A program made the translations under genes and the position numbers. Of a stretch of 64,000 nucleotides of DNA, positions 23,358-34,552 are shown in pieces (within the stretch, counting starts at the first letter, position 1; each line of letters opens with the position of its first letter). The DNA is from Cliona cf. orientalis. Taxonomy: Eukaryota > Porifera > Demospongiae > Clionaida > Clionaidae. The stretch is taken from assembly GCA_963930775.1 (NCBI GenBank), contig OZ005702.1, positions 5,208,001 through 5,272,000 on the forward strand. The letters run 5' to 3'. Under the pieces are notes generated by a model. The model worked only from the letters and a program-made list of their open reading frames with translations, did no database searches and was not told where the DNA came from.

Positions 23358-23588
23358 ACCGTATAGCTGGAAATATTGGCCGGAATTAAATTTGGCGGTT
23401 GAGCCCAAAATCGCTATTGTAAGAAGATTGGCAGATTTAAATTTGGCGGTTCAGTACGGGATCGCCATACCTATATATTATGCGAGTAGGAAATTTAGGC
23501 AGATTTTAATTTGGCGATTATAAATATAGACCGCCAAACTGCCATTGGCAAATTTAATTCCCCGCCAAATTTTCCAGCTATAAGGTAC
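23358..23588. repeat. MITE with CCGTATAGCTGGAAA ends
   Basis: The left end TACCGTATAGCTGGAAA is answered by TTTTCCAGCTATAAGGTA. Inside, AATTTGGCGG words recur (four or more, on both strands). It is distantly similar at its ends to the CCGTATAGCGGG family. Confidence 0.55.
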
Positions 23589-24277
23589 ATTATTATTTTT
23601 TTAAAGCAAAGCTGATTCTCACTGTATTGTAATAATTATGTTCATCTAGCTGTTGGAGCTACTTCTTATCGTGCTCAGTCTGAGTGCTGATTCATTTATT
23701 ACCCCCTTGCTTGGTGATTTCACATGACCAGCTGAGACCACAAAACTACAACTAACCAACACATGTCAAAATTTATTAACGGTAAGTGGTTTTGAACTGA
23801 GACCTCAGACTCTACTACTATGCTTTGCAGGTCAGTTGTCTAGGAAAGTTAGGGAATGGCACCTGTCTCTGTCACTATATAAACTGAAAGCCTTTGTGAC
23901 TTGTAGTATAACTGAATTAGGAACTTCAGAGCCACTGCCTATTTACCCTTTCCACTGGACAACTGACTTGCAAAGCACAGTAGTATAAAATCAATGCAGT
24001 GACCCCTGACCCTGTGGTTTCATATAGGGGGGTGGCCTGCAATTTCCCCATCTCCAGGCCATGTTTCCTGCTCTGGAATAGCCTTTGTAATAGGTTTCCC
24101 TTCCAAGAAATTTCCATGCAACGCCAACAACGACTTAGGTTCTGTATGTATGTTCAGCTCTCGGTGTGTAAAAACTATAGCCGTATCTCTCTATGTCTCA
24201 CAATTGCTTGCATTCGAAAGATGCCGTAACTATCCTAGCAGGCATGATCATGTAGAATTTCATGGTCTCATGCAGAG

Positions 24278-24305
24278 ATAGGTGTCTAAATATTTAGACA
24301 CCTAT
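24278..24305. repeat. Perfect 28-base palindrome
   Basis: ATAGGTGTCTAAAT is followed directly by its exact reverse complement with no loop. Half of it (TTTAGACACCTCC) recurs about 30 bases downstream, so this may be the core of a small inverted element. Confidence 0.8.
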
Positions 24306-24704
24306 TTGTAAATGAGGTGAACAGGTTATTTAGACACCTCCTATGCAGCAATATGATTGGTCAGAATATTACAACCATGGTCTGTCCCAGTCTTTCAGTG
24401 CAATGCATCTGTTCTTGTTCACTGCAGACCTCTCCATGTGCACAGTTAGCTACTCAGTAGTAACTTTGATGTTGACTGGAGCCCACAGTTTCAGTCCGGG
24501 CAATGAGTTGGACTCCAGCTACTGAACATGTCAGCAGTGACAATAAGTTTGTCCTTGTGCTCTGACTCTGTGATGTTTGTCTTATTCAGTATTGTTAGTT
24601 TTGTGGTTCCATTCTCAGTCCGGCCGGGCCATCACACTCCAGTCGTCATGGTTTGTGCTGAGTCAGCAGAGGCTGTGGCAGGGTTCAGGGTCATTAGTGT
24701 TGTG

Positions 24705-24890
24705 TTTGGTTAGTTGTATGTTGGTTGTGGTTTTAGTGTGTTCATGTGATGTTATTCACTAGCTTTGTTGTCTTGTTCCATTAGTTATGTGTGTGCACAT
24801 GTCTGTGGTTTGTCTGGTCATTTTCCATTCCTTTTTGTTGTCCCTAAAGCCTACAGTTTCATTGCTAGTTCACTGACACCACATCTCATC
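24705..24890 (+). repeat. Dispersed repeat also at 60322-60510
   Basis: The two segments share long near-identical stretches, for example GTTGGTTGTGGTTTTAGTGT, ACATGTCTGTGGTTTGTCTG and TCATTGCTAGTTCACTGACA. No termini are recognised. Confidence 0.7.
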
Positions 24891-25586
24891 ATACACCACA
24901 AAACATTTCACAGTTCATCAGTTATTGCAGCTTCATTATTATCCTGCCCCATTCCCTAATGCAACTTTTGTATTGCAACGTTTTTTATGCTTGTATGATA
25001 GTATGATCATTAGTTTAGTGTGTATAGCTGTATGCAGCCATTTCTCCTTTACACTCGTATAGTAATTGTTACACATTCTTGTATGTAATCAACCTTTTTC
25101 ACAACTTACAATATTAAGTTTATCATTAACCTTGTTATTTATTGACATTAATTTTAATCATCACAGTATTGTTCCTTTCGTCTTCCATTGTAGCTACACT
25201 TTTGGCTCAGGATTGTACTCCAGTTATTTAGAGGTGAGTACAGTATCAATCACATGATTTACCACATGACCAACTCTTAATTGTTTTGTTGTTTTTTTTG
25301 TCTCATGTATTCAGGAGCTGCACTCTGTAGTAGAGGACAATGTTCATTTTAAATGCATAGAAATGTCTGAGCTGTGAAACTCCGCCCACAGACACACCCC
25401 TTCATCCTCCCACTCCCTCCACATCTACATTTAATTACTTACCGGGTATGTGCGCACATGTTTAGTGTAAACTTCACTCTCTTAAAACTCTGCATGCATA
25501 CAATGCACATGGATATGTATGTATACCGTACTTACTTGACATTGTACATGTGTGTGCATGTGCATATTATTATAAATTATTATATA

Positions 25587-26023
25587 CAGTGGAACCCGCT
25601 TAACTCTGAATGTCCGGATCGTATTTCCATGGACTTCAATATATTCAAACCCCCTCAACAGCAGACACCCCGCTATTCCGTATAATGGACACTTATTTTG
25701 GTCCCATTCGAGCTTGTGCAGTAGTGAACAACGGACAGTTAGGCCACACCCACCATTAAAATCGGTCGGTTTCAGCGATCTGTAACTACAGTAAAGCCTA
25801 ATATGTCTCATACATTGTATTCTTGCTTAGGAGCTGTCAGTTGACAGATCTCTCATCAATACAGTCTTTATCATCGTCCACAGTGGTACTTTATCATAGC
25901 TGGCCGCAATTATAAGAGGGGGCCTGGGGCGTGGTCAACCACTAACCCCTGAGCTAAGGACACCTCGCTACAGTGGACAAAATTTTTGGTCCCAGTGGTG
26001 TCCGCTTTAGAGGGGTTCCACTG
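25587..26023. mobile_element. Tc1/pogo-type MITE, 437 bases
   Basis: The left end CAGTGGAACCCGCTTAACTC follows TA (25585-25586). The right end GAGGGGTTCCACTG precedes TA (26024-26025). It has no open frame for a transposase. CAGT ends with a TA target are typical of Tc1/mariner/pogo derivatives. Confidence 0.7.
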
Positions 26024-27024
26024 TATTTCTTTAATGTATATGATGTACTGTAGAATCCCACATGCTCCCCTTGTACATGTACGTAAGCCCCCCTCCTCTT
26101 ACAGAGAAATTGCCGAATCACTTGCCCACATGGTCGGTAATGGTTGTCACACAGAAATAGCACGATACGGTATACCAGTACATGAAGTAGGGTATTTTAC
26201 GTTGATAAGTTTATTGTTTGTAAGTTGGTGAGAATGTGCTACATGTACATGCACCAATGCATAAGCCCCCCCCCCCCCCTCCCCCCCGTCCCGTCCATAA
26301 AAATGTGCCTCTCTATTGCTGGAATACTGTATTTTCCTTCTATTAAAATTTATGCGTGCGCTTATATCTCCACAGGAAGAAAACCTGCACTTAATAGCGA
26401 GGTGCACCTAACAACGAGATGTGCCTAAAAATAATACCTATATCCAAGTATGCATACATATTGGAGGGCATATTTAAGGGCTTGGCCAGTTGCTTGATGG
26501 ATCGCACGATTGTTCATACTACACGTTACTACACTCTAATGTGCTGAAACAGACCTTTAAAAAGCCTGAGATTTCAACTAACTTGAAAAGGCTGGAACCC
26601 TGGGCTAGCAAGGAAGCATGCAGATATCAAGATCAAGGGTCACATGCGCTTGTAGGCAAAATGCACCTAATAGCAAGTGAATAGGACAGCAAAAATAACA
26701 TGCGCTTAACATCTAAATATACTTATAAGCAAAATGCGCCTTATATTGAGAAAATATATGCATGGTATTAGTATTGGCAGGGCTCAAGCGTAATTGTCAT
26801 TTTATACCAATGTAGCATGGTACTAAATATTTGCGATGTATTTTTTTTTAAATTTATTATGTAAATAATGTAAGGTATCTCTACATTTGCCTCAGGATCT
26901 TGGACATTCTTGATAGTAGTAATTATACTGTCAGACCTACATGTATGTACATGTACAATGTGCAGACACTAAAACACCCTACATGTACATGTACATTTAT
27001 GTGTACATTGATGAATTTCTGTAG

Positions 27025-27200
27025 AATTTATTGGAAAAGCCGTCTTCTCAGATAGCTGAGAGCTACGCTGCTGAGATGATCCACTTCAAGTCAGTGCCGG
27101 TGCTGAATGTGCTGGTCAAGCAGAACAGGGAGGATGCTGACATGCAGGATGACGTCACCTTCCTCCACGAGAAGCTCAACACCAGCCTGCAGGACCTCAG
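27025..27200 (+). CDS. ATP6V1H: V-ATPase subunit H, exon A of the retained part
   Basis: After the acceptor TTTCTGTAG, the frame reads NLLEKPSSQIAESYAAEMIH and on to HEKLNTSLQDLR, ending in phase 2 at CTCAG|GTACAT. This corresponds to the middle of V-ATPase subunit H, the regulatory subunit of the cytosolic V1 sector, which couples V1 to the proton-pumping membrane sector. It starts in phase 0. No exon for the preceding roughly 300 residues is seen upstream in the window. Confidence 0.8.
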
Positions 27201-27820
27201 GTACATTCTACATTAAATTACTCTAGGTACATGTGCATGTATAATAAACTTTATGAATGACCTTGATTCGTGGTCTAAAGTGGCCGATAGTTATGATTGG
27301 TGTATAACATATACAGTGTTCTCCCCAGCATACATACATACTCAACTTATCGGTTCAGTATGCAACGCAAGTGGGTAAAGGTCGTCGCGTAAAAGGGTAT
27401 AACACTTGCATCATTGATTTTAATTTTACCTTAGGGCTACGACTGATTGTGGGTACAAATTTGAGTGAAATAGTGCATTTAGTGGTACTCATTTTAGTGA
27501 GTTTTCAAAATTAACATTCTAATTATTCGAAGTTATTGATATTTGCAGGTACAAACTCCTAATTTCTAATTTTAGTACCCGCATACAAAAGTGTCCTTAA
27601 CGTACTGCTTTGCAGAATACAATGTATAAACATGCTAATACAAGAAATTGGTGTATGAATGACCGATGTGTACACATGCATGCGTAGTGGTTATTCAGTG
27701 CAGAAACAATAGTAATAACGCTACAGTGGTCACGAAAGAGATATTAACCACCACTGTGTATGACAGCAATATTGTATGTGTCTATTTGCAAAGCTTCATT
27801 CCACACCGACTCCCATGCAG

Positions 27821-27898
27821 TTCATTTGATGAGTATGCCACTGAAGTGAAGAGTGGGAGGCTGGAGTGGAGCCCGTGCATAGATCTGACAAATTTTGG
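27821..27898 (+). CDS. ATP6V1H: V-ATPase subunit H, exon B, with an apparent one-base loss
   Basis: The acceptor CCCATGCAG leads into SSFDEYATEVKSGRLEWSP in phase 2, a strongly conserved stretch of the family. After the CCG at 27873-27875 the given frame reads CIDLTNFG. One added base would give the family's V-H-x-S-D-K-F-W ending and bring the exon to phase 0, as the next exon needs. With that base the five exons total exactly 185 codons including the stop. So a base is missing here, either in the genome or only in the assembly. Confidence 0.8.
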
Positions 27899-28084
27899 GT
27901 GAGTTTCACTATAGTACATATTCATGTACATGTACAATGTCATGTATGTTCTATACCTGTAATTTAGCATGATAATGGACATAACAGACAGCCCTGTATG
28001 TACATGTGTACATGCAGACATGCAAGCAATACTCTCTGGCTCACACTATCATAATTTTTAGCGGCAAATTTACTCTTACACATA

Positions 28085-28453
28085 TACCGTAGAATCCCGT
28101 GATTATGCCCCCCCCTGCATTTTTAGCTCAAGTTCCTGCATAGGTAGTTTTGTCTCGCGTATAAGCCCCCTCCCTGACTATAAAATGCTGACATTACAGA
28201 CCAAAAGCCAAGTAAAAACAGTAGCAAATTAGCTACTTGTTACCTTACTTTATCTTTTTTGTTGAGTTTTGCCCACTAAACAGCCAGAGAAAGTACAGAG
28301 ATTGCGCGCCCACGAGGCATTTGATGATCGGTAATGGTTTTCACACGGAAATGTTAGAATCCCACGTATAAGCCAACTCCCCGCTTTTGCCCAATGTTAG
28401 CATGCACAAAGCGGGGGGGGAGGGGGGGGCATAATTGTGGGATTCTACGGTAC
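28085..28453. repeat. MITE in a V-ATPase intron
   Basis: The left end ACCGTAGAATCCCGTGATTA and the right end TAATTGTGGGATTCTACGGT mirror each other. C- and G-rich homopolymers (CCCCCCC near 28110, GGGGGGGG near 28420) flank both arms. A related single end, TGTAGAATCCCACATG, occurs near 26049. Confidence 0.6.
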
Positions 28454-28625
28454 ACGTAAGTCTACTTTGTAGCCTAATATAGCATCGGCCATTTACATGT
28501 AGCTCCACTTGCATGTACATACACTCAATGTCCATGATATGCAGTTAGGCAACTGCATGTATATGTACTAGGCTAACAGTTCTTATCCTGTATACCACTG
28601 ATATCAACTCTCCATTTCTCTCCAG

Positions 28626-28774
28626 CGTGAGAACGTGATGAAACTGAACGAGAATAGTCATGAGATTTTGAGGCAGCTGGTTACGATACTGCGTGAGTCT
28701 CAGAACCCAGTGGCCATTGCCGTGGCAGCTCACGACTTGGGAGAGTATGTCAGATATTATCCTAGGGGAAAGAA
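28626..28774 (+). CDS. ATP6V1H: V-ATPase subunit H, exon C
   Basis: It follows CTCTCCAG and reads RENVMKLNENSHEILRQL, then AIAVAAHDLGEYVRYYPRGK. The AVAAHDLGEYVR-YPRGK block is a hallmark of the C-terminal helical-repeat domain of subunit H. It starts in phase 0 and ends in phase 2 at AAAGAA|GTAAGT. I see no lesions. Confidence 0.9.
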
Positions 28775-29066
28775 GTAAGTACTGGGGAGAGGGGGAGGGT
28801 GGGGAAGGATGGGGAAACTGGTCATTGCTGTATCATGTACTCCAATAATAACATATGTGTACAATTTCACTGTAATTCCTCTAAGTGTTTAGCAAAAGTT
28901 ATTCGATTTCCTTTACTGCCTCAGCAAAGATCATCACGCGTTAATTTGTGGTATATGTGCAACTCAGGTATTCCTTGATATTAATTTTGGCAAGGCTCAA
29001 GTGTAATTATTAATAGTATTATTTTTGAAATTATGTGTGATGGTAATGTGTACATGCATTTTGCAG

Positions 29067-29180
29067 GACTATCGACCGGCTTCAAGCAAAGGAGCTTGTT
29101 ATGAATCTCGTCAACCATGCTAATTCTGAGGTTCGGATGCAAGCCCTGCTAGCCATTCAGAAGATGATGGTTCAGAATTG
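29067..29180 (+). CDS. ATP6V1H: V-ATPase subunit H, exon D
   Basis: After CATTTTGCAG it reads TIDRLQAKELVMNLVNHANS and then VRMQALLAIQKMMVQNW. It is phase 2 at both ends, and the Trp codon is split across the next intron (AATTG|GTATGT). Conserved and undamaged. Confidence 0.9.
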
Positions 29181-29330
29181 GTATGTTAATTTCTGTCTTT
29201 CAAAATAAGCCTCTTCCCTCCTTTTCAACACTGGATATGGCCCAGACTGGGGAGGGGGTTGTTTTCCAAACATAATATTATTATGCCTCCACCACCACCC
29301 CCTGGCCCCTCTAGCTGATAATTTATATAT

Positions 29331-29918
29331 ACTAGAGCTCTGTAGAGCACATACCCCGCGTGCACGCGCACATTGCGCAATCTATAGATTTACTTTTAGT
29401 GCATGGCTATAATTTTGTGAACTTCAGAGAAATAATGGAAATGCTGCTTAGTTGTACTGGGGGTTACGGTGACACTTGAAAAAGCGCTCTCTGCACCCAG
29501 ACCTAGCTCACACTAGGAAGATATGAGTATAGCTATCTTACATCATGATTGGTTCTATAGGGCAGTAACTATAGACTTAGAATATCGACGATCTTTACCA
29601 GTCATACGCTTAACCACTTAATTGTGCGCATGAGCAGCAAGCACAATTGGTATGCATATGCATTGATGGGCGCTGTCGATAGGCGTGGCTACGGTGGCCA
29701 ACGAAAAGGCACTATTTGTGACGTTCGTGGACCGTATCCCTCGATTTGACGCACACTGAAGCCAGTTTTTCACCGAAATCGATTGATTCCTTGTGATTAT
29801 GAGTCGCTTAGACGCCTATATCTCGAAATAAGGCGATTTTTGTGCTAACGACAACAACAACGATGACGACGACACAACCGATTACTTTACCCCTTGCGCA
29901 TGCGCGCGGGGTAATAAT
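29331..29918 (+). repeat. Dispersed repeat family R1, copy 2
   Basis: It aligns with 3193-3930 from ACTAGAGCTCTGTAGAGCAC to TTACCCCTTGCGCATGCGCG but lacks the internal duplication and has a shorter CAACAA tract. It lies in the last intron of the V-ATPase gene. Confidence 0.7.
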
Positions 29919-30012
29919 AGCCTTACTTTCTCAGCAAGAGCTGCAGGGTGCCAAGCCAACTCCAAGATGCTGCTACATTATGTGTATAGTCTGACTGTAC
30001 GCTATTGTTATA

Positions 30013-30359
30013 CATAGGCGTAGGAAAATGGTAATGGTTGAGGGGGCATTGTTATATTTGCGAGCGAAGCGTGTGCAAAACTTTTGTGACCACACCCACT
30101 TTGGGTATAAACTATGCCCTTTTGGTGTTAATGACAGTGTCAGGCCAGGTTGTAACAATGAAGAAACGAATAATAAATCGATCAGAACAGACATTGTAGC
30201 TACTTATTCTCGAAATTCAATATGATATTTCATAGTCAGGCCTATTACAGCATGTACAGGTATTGCTCTGGCTGTTGGGGTTCTGGCCTCCTTCCTTGCT
30301 GGTTGGGGGGGGGGGGGGGGGCACGTGCCCCCGGTGCCCCCCTGGTTCCTACGCCTATG
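30013..30359. repeat. MITE with CATAGGCGTAGGA ends
   Basis: The ends CATAGGCGTAGGA and TCCTACGCCTATG are exact inverse copies and TTATA occurs at both flanks, a possible target duplication. It contains a G run of about 17 (30305-30321). It sits in the last V-ATPase intron. Confidence 0.6.
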
Positions 30360-30449
30360 TTATAAGCCATGTACTACGTATATGTCATGATACTTGTTAT
30401 GAGACACTTGAGTATGATGATTGTGATGATTGTCTGCTTTTTTCCTTAG

Positions 30450-30486
30450 GGAGTACTTGGGCAAGCAGCTGGAAGGCCAGGCCTAG
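30450..30486 (+). CDS. ATP6V1H: V-ATPase subunit H, last exon
   Basis: The acceptor TTTTTTCCTTAG precedes a 37-base exon. It completes the Trp codon and reads EYLGKQLEGQA, then TAG at 30484-30486. NWEYLGKQL is the characteristic C terminus of subunit H. The 1.27-kb intron before it has swallowed an R1 repeat and a second element. Confidence 0.9.
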
Positions 30487-30830
30487 TCAAAAACAGCACA
30501 GAACATCCAGGTTGATGACTATAATTGCCTTGATATCTTTTTGTAAAAATAATTGTTGTGATTGAGCGTTATGTATTTGTCCTGCTGTACAAGAAAAAAA
30601 TTTGCCAGCATTGGTTCATTTGACCTCATCTGTAAATAGAGTACATGTACATTATTTGTCGGCAATCTGCCATGGGACATCATCAAGGGTTTATTTAAAT
30701 TACTACAGTGAATTTTATCAAAAATTATGTAAAAGGAACCAGTTCTTTGAGTGACCAGTCTACATCAAAATTAATGAGCCACATTATCTTTGATCTCTTG
30801 ATGATCAGTGATGCTTGCAAACCTGCTTAT

Positions 30831-30836
30831 AATAAA
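30831..30836 (+). terminator. Candidate polyadenylation signal of the V-ATPase gene
   Basis: A canonical AATAAA about 345 bases after the TAG stop, in AT-rich sequence. It is the first clear canonical hexamer I found downstream. Confidence 0.5.
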
Positions 30837-31407
30837 AAAGCTAATGTAATATGAGCAAATTACATGTTACTGTTTGGTGATCATGAACTTGCTGATGTTT
30901 CAACTACATGTATAGAAATAACATCCTGTTCTCTGTCACATGCATGGTTCATGAATAATTTCAGCCCCTCCCCAAAACTAAATTCATGTGGTATATAGTA
31001 TTCTTATTGAGGTTGTATGTTACCATGGCAACTTTCCTATTAAGAACACTGATTATGCAAATTAACATCATTTGTCCCCAGGCTTCTCGACCTTTTTCTT
31101 GTATGCATCAAAAAGATTTGAGTGTCTGGAGTGCGCCTGATAATATTATTGTTATTAATTCAGACTGTTACATCTTGTAGCAGACCTTCAGCTGCCAGCT
31201 GTAAAGCGATAACAATAATAATAATAACTAGTGTCATGCAGGGCCTGTTTGGGGCGAGCCTGAGCTGAGCCTCTGTCAGTAGCTGAGACTCGAAAACTTT
31301 AACAAAGCTATAGCACAATAGATCATGAAGACCACCGACACATATCCAAGCAGACAGTAATAGACAGTCTCATAGTGCCGTGTAGGCCTATACAGCTGCA
31401 TGATAGT

Positions 31408-32034
31408 TACCCCGCGCGCATGCGCAAGGGGTAAAGTAATCGGTTGTGTCGTTGTCGTCGTTGTTGTCGTTGTCGTCGTGAGCACAAAAATCGCCATATT
31501 TCGAGATGTAGGCATCTAAGCGACTCGTAAGCACAACGAATCAATCGAACTCGGCGAAAAAATAGCTTCAGTGTGTTTCAAATCAATGGACACGGTCCAC
31601 GGGCGTCACAAATCGTGCCTTTTTTGTGGCTAACGTAGCCACGCCTATCGACAGTGCCTACTCAATGCTAATGCATGCCCATTGTGTTTTCTGCTCATGC
31701 GCACAACTAAGTAGCCAAGAATATGACTGGTAAAGATCGTCGAAATTAATAATGCTCTATAGTCCATCCACATCCGCTGACGGAGCTGAAATCTGCAGGC
31801 CCTATGGCTATACTATTACAACAAAATATTGGAAGTATCAGTTCATATCTCCTAGTAGTCTAGATCTGGTGCAGAGAGAGTGCTTTTTATCACCGAGACC
31901 TCTGGTGGCTACATACAATTAAGCAGCACTTCCACTAATTTTCTAAAGTTCACAAACTTATAGCCATGCATACAAAAGCAATTCTATAGATTGCACAATG
32001 TGCGCGCGGGGTATGTGCTCTACAGAGCTCTAGT
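31408..32034 (-). repeat. Dispersed repeat family R1, copy 3 (inverted)
   Basis: The reverse complement matches copies 1 and 2 end to end: CTACAGAGCTCTAGT at 32020-32034 is its head, and the GC-rich tail with TGCGCAAGGGGTAAAGTAAT is at 31421-31440. A GTCGTTGT microsatellite at 31447-31480 is the complement of the CAACGA tract in the other copies. Confidence 0.7.
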
Positions 32035-32109
32035 TCCCTATGCCTCCACGTAGTCACGGTCTGCCAACAGTCAAGAGAAAACAAAGTTTAATTTTAGCTG
32101 CCTATATTG

Positions 32110-32435
32110 TCAGAGTCAGTTTAATAGCAACACGTCTATCTTTATCGCGTTCTTAGCTTGTCCTTGCGTTGTTGAGCTGACGACGAGCTCTGTCTCGCTC
32201 TCTCCTCCTTTGGAGTCCGGCGCGGTACGGCATAGCTTTGATGCCAATGGTATACCGGTAGCTAGCTACTGATCAATACATGCAAGGCACGAGTGTAAAT
32301 TTGCAATTCGCTAAATTAGAACAGCGTATACACGGCCCATAGCCCAGGCATGAGAATGCGCAATAGAATATTTCGCGCTTATGCCCATAGAGCCATGCTG
32401 GGCATATATTTCGCGTGACCGACGTACCATAATAC
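32110..32435 (+). repeat. Dispersed repeat family H, copy 1
   Basis: It shares TGAGCTGACGACGAGCTCTG, TTTGCAATTCGCTAAATTAG and GACGTACCATAAT with 40360-40643. A more decayed copy lies near 42430-42965, split by another element. No open frame is conserved. Confidence 0.65.
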
Positions 32436-32540
32436 CGTATAGCGGGAAATTTTCGAGGGTATTAATTTTCGCTGTTTTCGCGGATCTGGGTGAATCCGCG
32501 AAATTTTATACCTCGAAAATTTCCCGCTATACGGGATGAC
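32436..32540. repeat. MITE of the CCGTATAGCGGGAAA family, copy 2
   Basis: A short near-palindrome: CCGTATAGCGGGAAATTTTC on the left and GAAAATTTCCCGCTATACGG on the right are exact inverse copies, with GCGAAATTTTATACC inside. At about 105 bases it is the most compact copy. Confidence 0.7.
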
Positions 32541-33036
32541 TTGACGACCCGTTCCTACACTGACTTAGCTCGAGCATGCGCAGTCCCACCAGCACAGTAG
32601 AATGGGTGTGGTCGATATGAACCACAACTAGGCATGCTCAACAGAAAATACAACTATATGTAGCGTTAGCAAGCCATTTATATCGAAAGATACTGCCTCC
32701 TTTTCGAAGAAAGAGCGAACATATAGCTGACATTTTCTTGGGACGTGTCCAACTATTGTTGAAGACTCGGGTTTTGTGACAGCTACAGCGTAGGGTCACG
32801 GACGTTGCCGGGCTCTCGGATACACGTCAGGTTTTCTCCAATTTCAGCCTTCCAAATGCTTTGATACTCGTGGTAGCCACGGATCATCGCCTCCAAAACA
32901 CAGCTTCGTAGTTCAGACATAGTTTGCTCGTGTGTTTAACACTACCTGCTATGATTTCCACGCACGTGTGAAAGAGGAGGGGCGTGGTTTTATTGCATCC
33001 AATTTGAGGGTGTGGCTTTGTCTCAGCATAGATCAT

Positions 33037-33782
33037 ATAGACTACGTAACCGGGATTGGAAACTGCTCACGTGAGCAATAGAGTCCACTGGTGCAATCCG
33101 TGTCGCACGGAAAACCACAAAAATTGCGAAAAAATCACAAAAAATGGCCAAAAATCACACATTTTTCAAATACTTCTGACAATAGCTACTAAATAGAAAC
33201 ACGTACAACCTTATAACTTAGCTATCCTCGTGGACAAGGGCTTCTTCTAACTATTTATAGTGACGAGAAGTTCCTTGGTTCAGTATCTGAGGTGTTCTAG
33301 TCCCAACAACGAGGCGACTTCAAAATGGCGTCTTTTTTTTGTGCTTCTGACTGTTTCTGGCTCAGCGGTAGCAGTATATCCTCCAAATAGTGGCTATCCT
33401 AGTGCAGAGGCACCATATTTTGACTTAGAACTTCAGTTTTTGGTAGCTGCTGCCACGGGACTCGAGATACAGGTCCAAAAGTTGTTTTGTACAGCGTCCT
33501 ATGGGGCAAGTATGGGCGAAGGCGACTGAAATAGCAGTGAACAACTTCGTACCCCGAAAAGACTGCCGTAGATAGTTACGCTCTTCAAAAAATTTTGCTA
33601 GTAGTATTCTTCCATCATAGAGCTTTACTTTCGTTGCCTCCACTTAGCTACAGCACTAACACAGGCTGCAGTAGAGCCATGTTCAGCTGCCTCGGTCTAG
33701 GGGACACGGAGTGCCCGCCATGGATTGCATTAACTCTATTGCTCACGTGAGCAGTTTCCAATCCCGGGTACGTAGTCTATAT
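33037..33782. repeat. Element with about 47-base terminal inverted repeats
   Basis: The left arm TATAGACTACGTAACCGGGA continues to TGCTCACGTGAGCAATAGAG. The right arm is its near-exact inverse, ending GTACGTAGTCTATA. Each arm holds a perfect 14-base palindrome TGCTCACGTGAGCA with a CACGTG core. The interior has no transposase. Confidence 0.65.
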
Positions 33783-34469
33783 TAGGGTCCGCAATAAGAA
33801 ATATGATGTTGGCAAATTCGGCTAATCTCCAAGCCGCTGATAGCCCTCGATGGACTAATCTCATACGTGATGCAAAATCCGTGGCCACGCCCACCGTAAT
33901 GTAGAAACGCGTAATTAATTGAATCGCTAATTTTCCCGTTTTTCGCGAAAATATGGTCCAGTGCGCTATGTTAAAGTATGGACTGCTCTCAGGGTTTTTC
34001 ATGACGCTGATTCGCGTGATGCTAGCCTCAGAAAGTGGAAAACTCTACTTTTTATGAGTTATCTATCAGGAACTGAAGGCTGAAGAGCCTCAGATTCTTA
34101 GCAGCTCCTAGCACCTTCATACAAAAGAAATGGGTTTGTAGCAATTATAGAGATGAGAAAATGGATAAGCGATGGTAAAGACCTCAATAAAATTATCACC
34201 ACGTAAATCAGCGCCCCAGAAAACCTTAGATTGAGTAGTTAAAACAGCCATCATCATGCTCTTGACCATATTTTCTCCAAAAATACGAAATATGTTGAAA
34301 TTTTAAACAATGATTTTCTCTTTAATGAGGGGCATGGTCATCAGTTTTGATATTGATTTTCAATCAGTCCATCAAGCCCTGATATTGGCCAGGATACCAG
34401 ATGAATTCGTGCTCATCCCCAATTTGAATTGCAGACCCTATCTATATGATCTATGGTCTCAGGGCTGAT

Positions 34470-34552
34470 CCCTCGAAAATTAAAACGCGAAAAAGTTCAA
34501 AATCCCACATCCGCGAAAATTGCTACCCTCGAAAATTTCCCGCTATACGGTA
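34470..34552. repeat. MITE of the CCGTATAGCGGGAAA family, copy 3 (degraded)
   Basis: The right end ACCCTCGAAAATTTCCCGCT through ATACGGTA is intact. The left end has decayed to CCCTCGAAAATTAAAACGCG. It is followed directly by an AATAATAAT tract. Confidence 0.5.

Larger units (their letters stand above)
23139..27024. other. Region between NLR1 main exon and V-ATPase exons
   Basis: I find no convincing exon of the missing 5' half of the V-ATPase gene. A candidate last NLR1 exon is 25194-25231, after a good pyrimidine tract ending CTTCCATTGTAG; in phase 1 it reads ATLLAQDCTPVI then stop. That is weak evidence. The rest is repeats listed separately plus simple sequence, including C runs near 26268-26287. 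Confidence 0.5.

Noticed and set aside
24528-24959. Hydrophobic small frames resembling membrane segments
   Set aside because: They lie in a dispersed repeat (also at 60.3-60.5 kb), with T-rich sequence giving chance hydrophobic residues.
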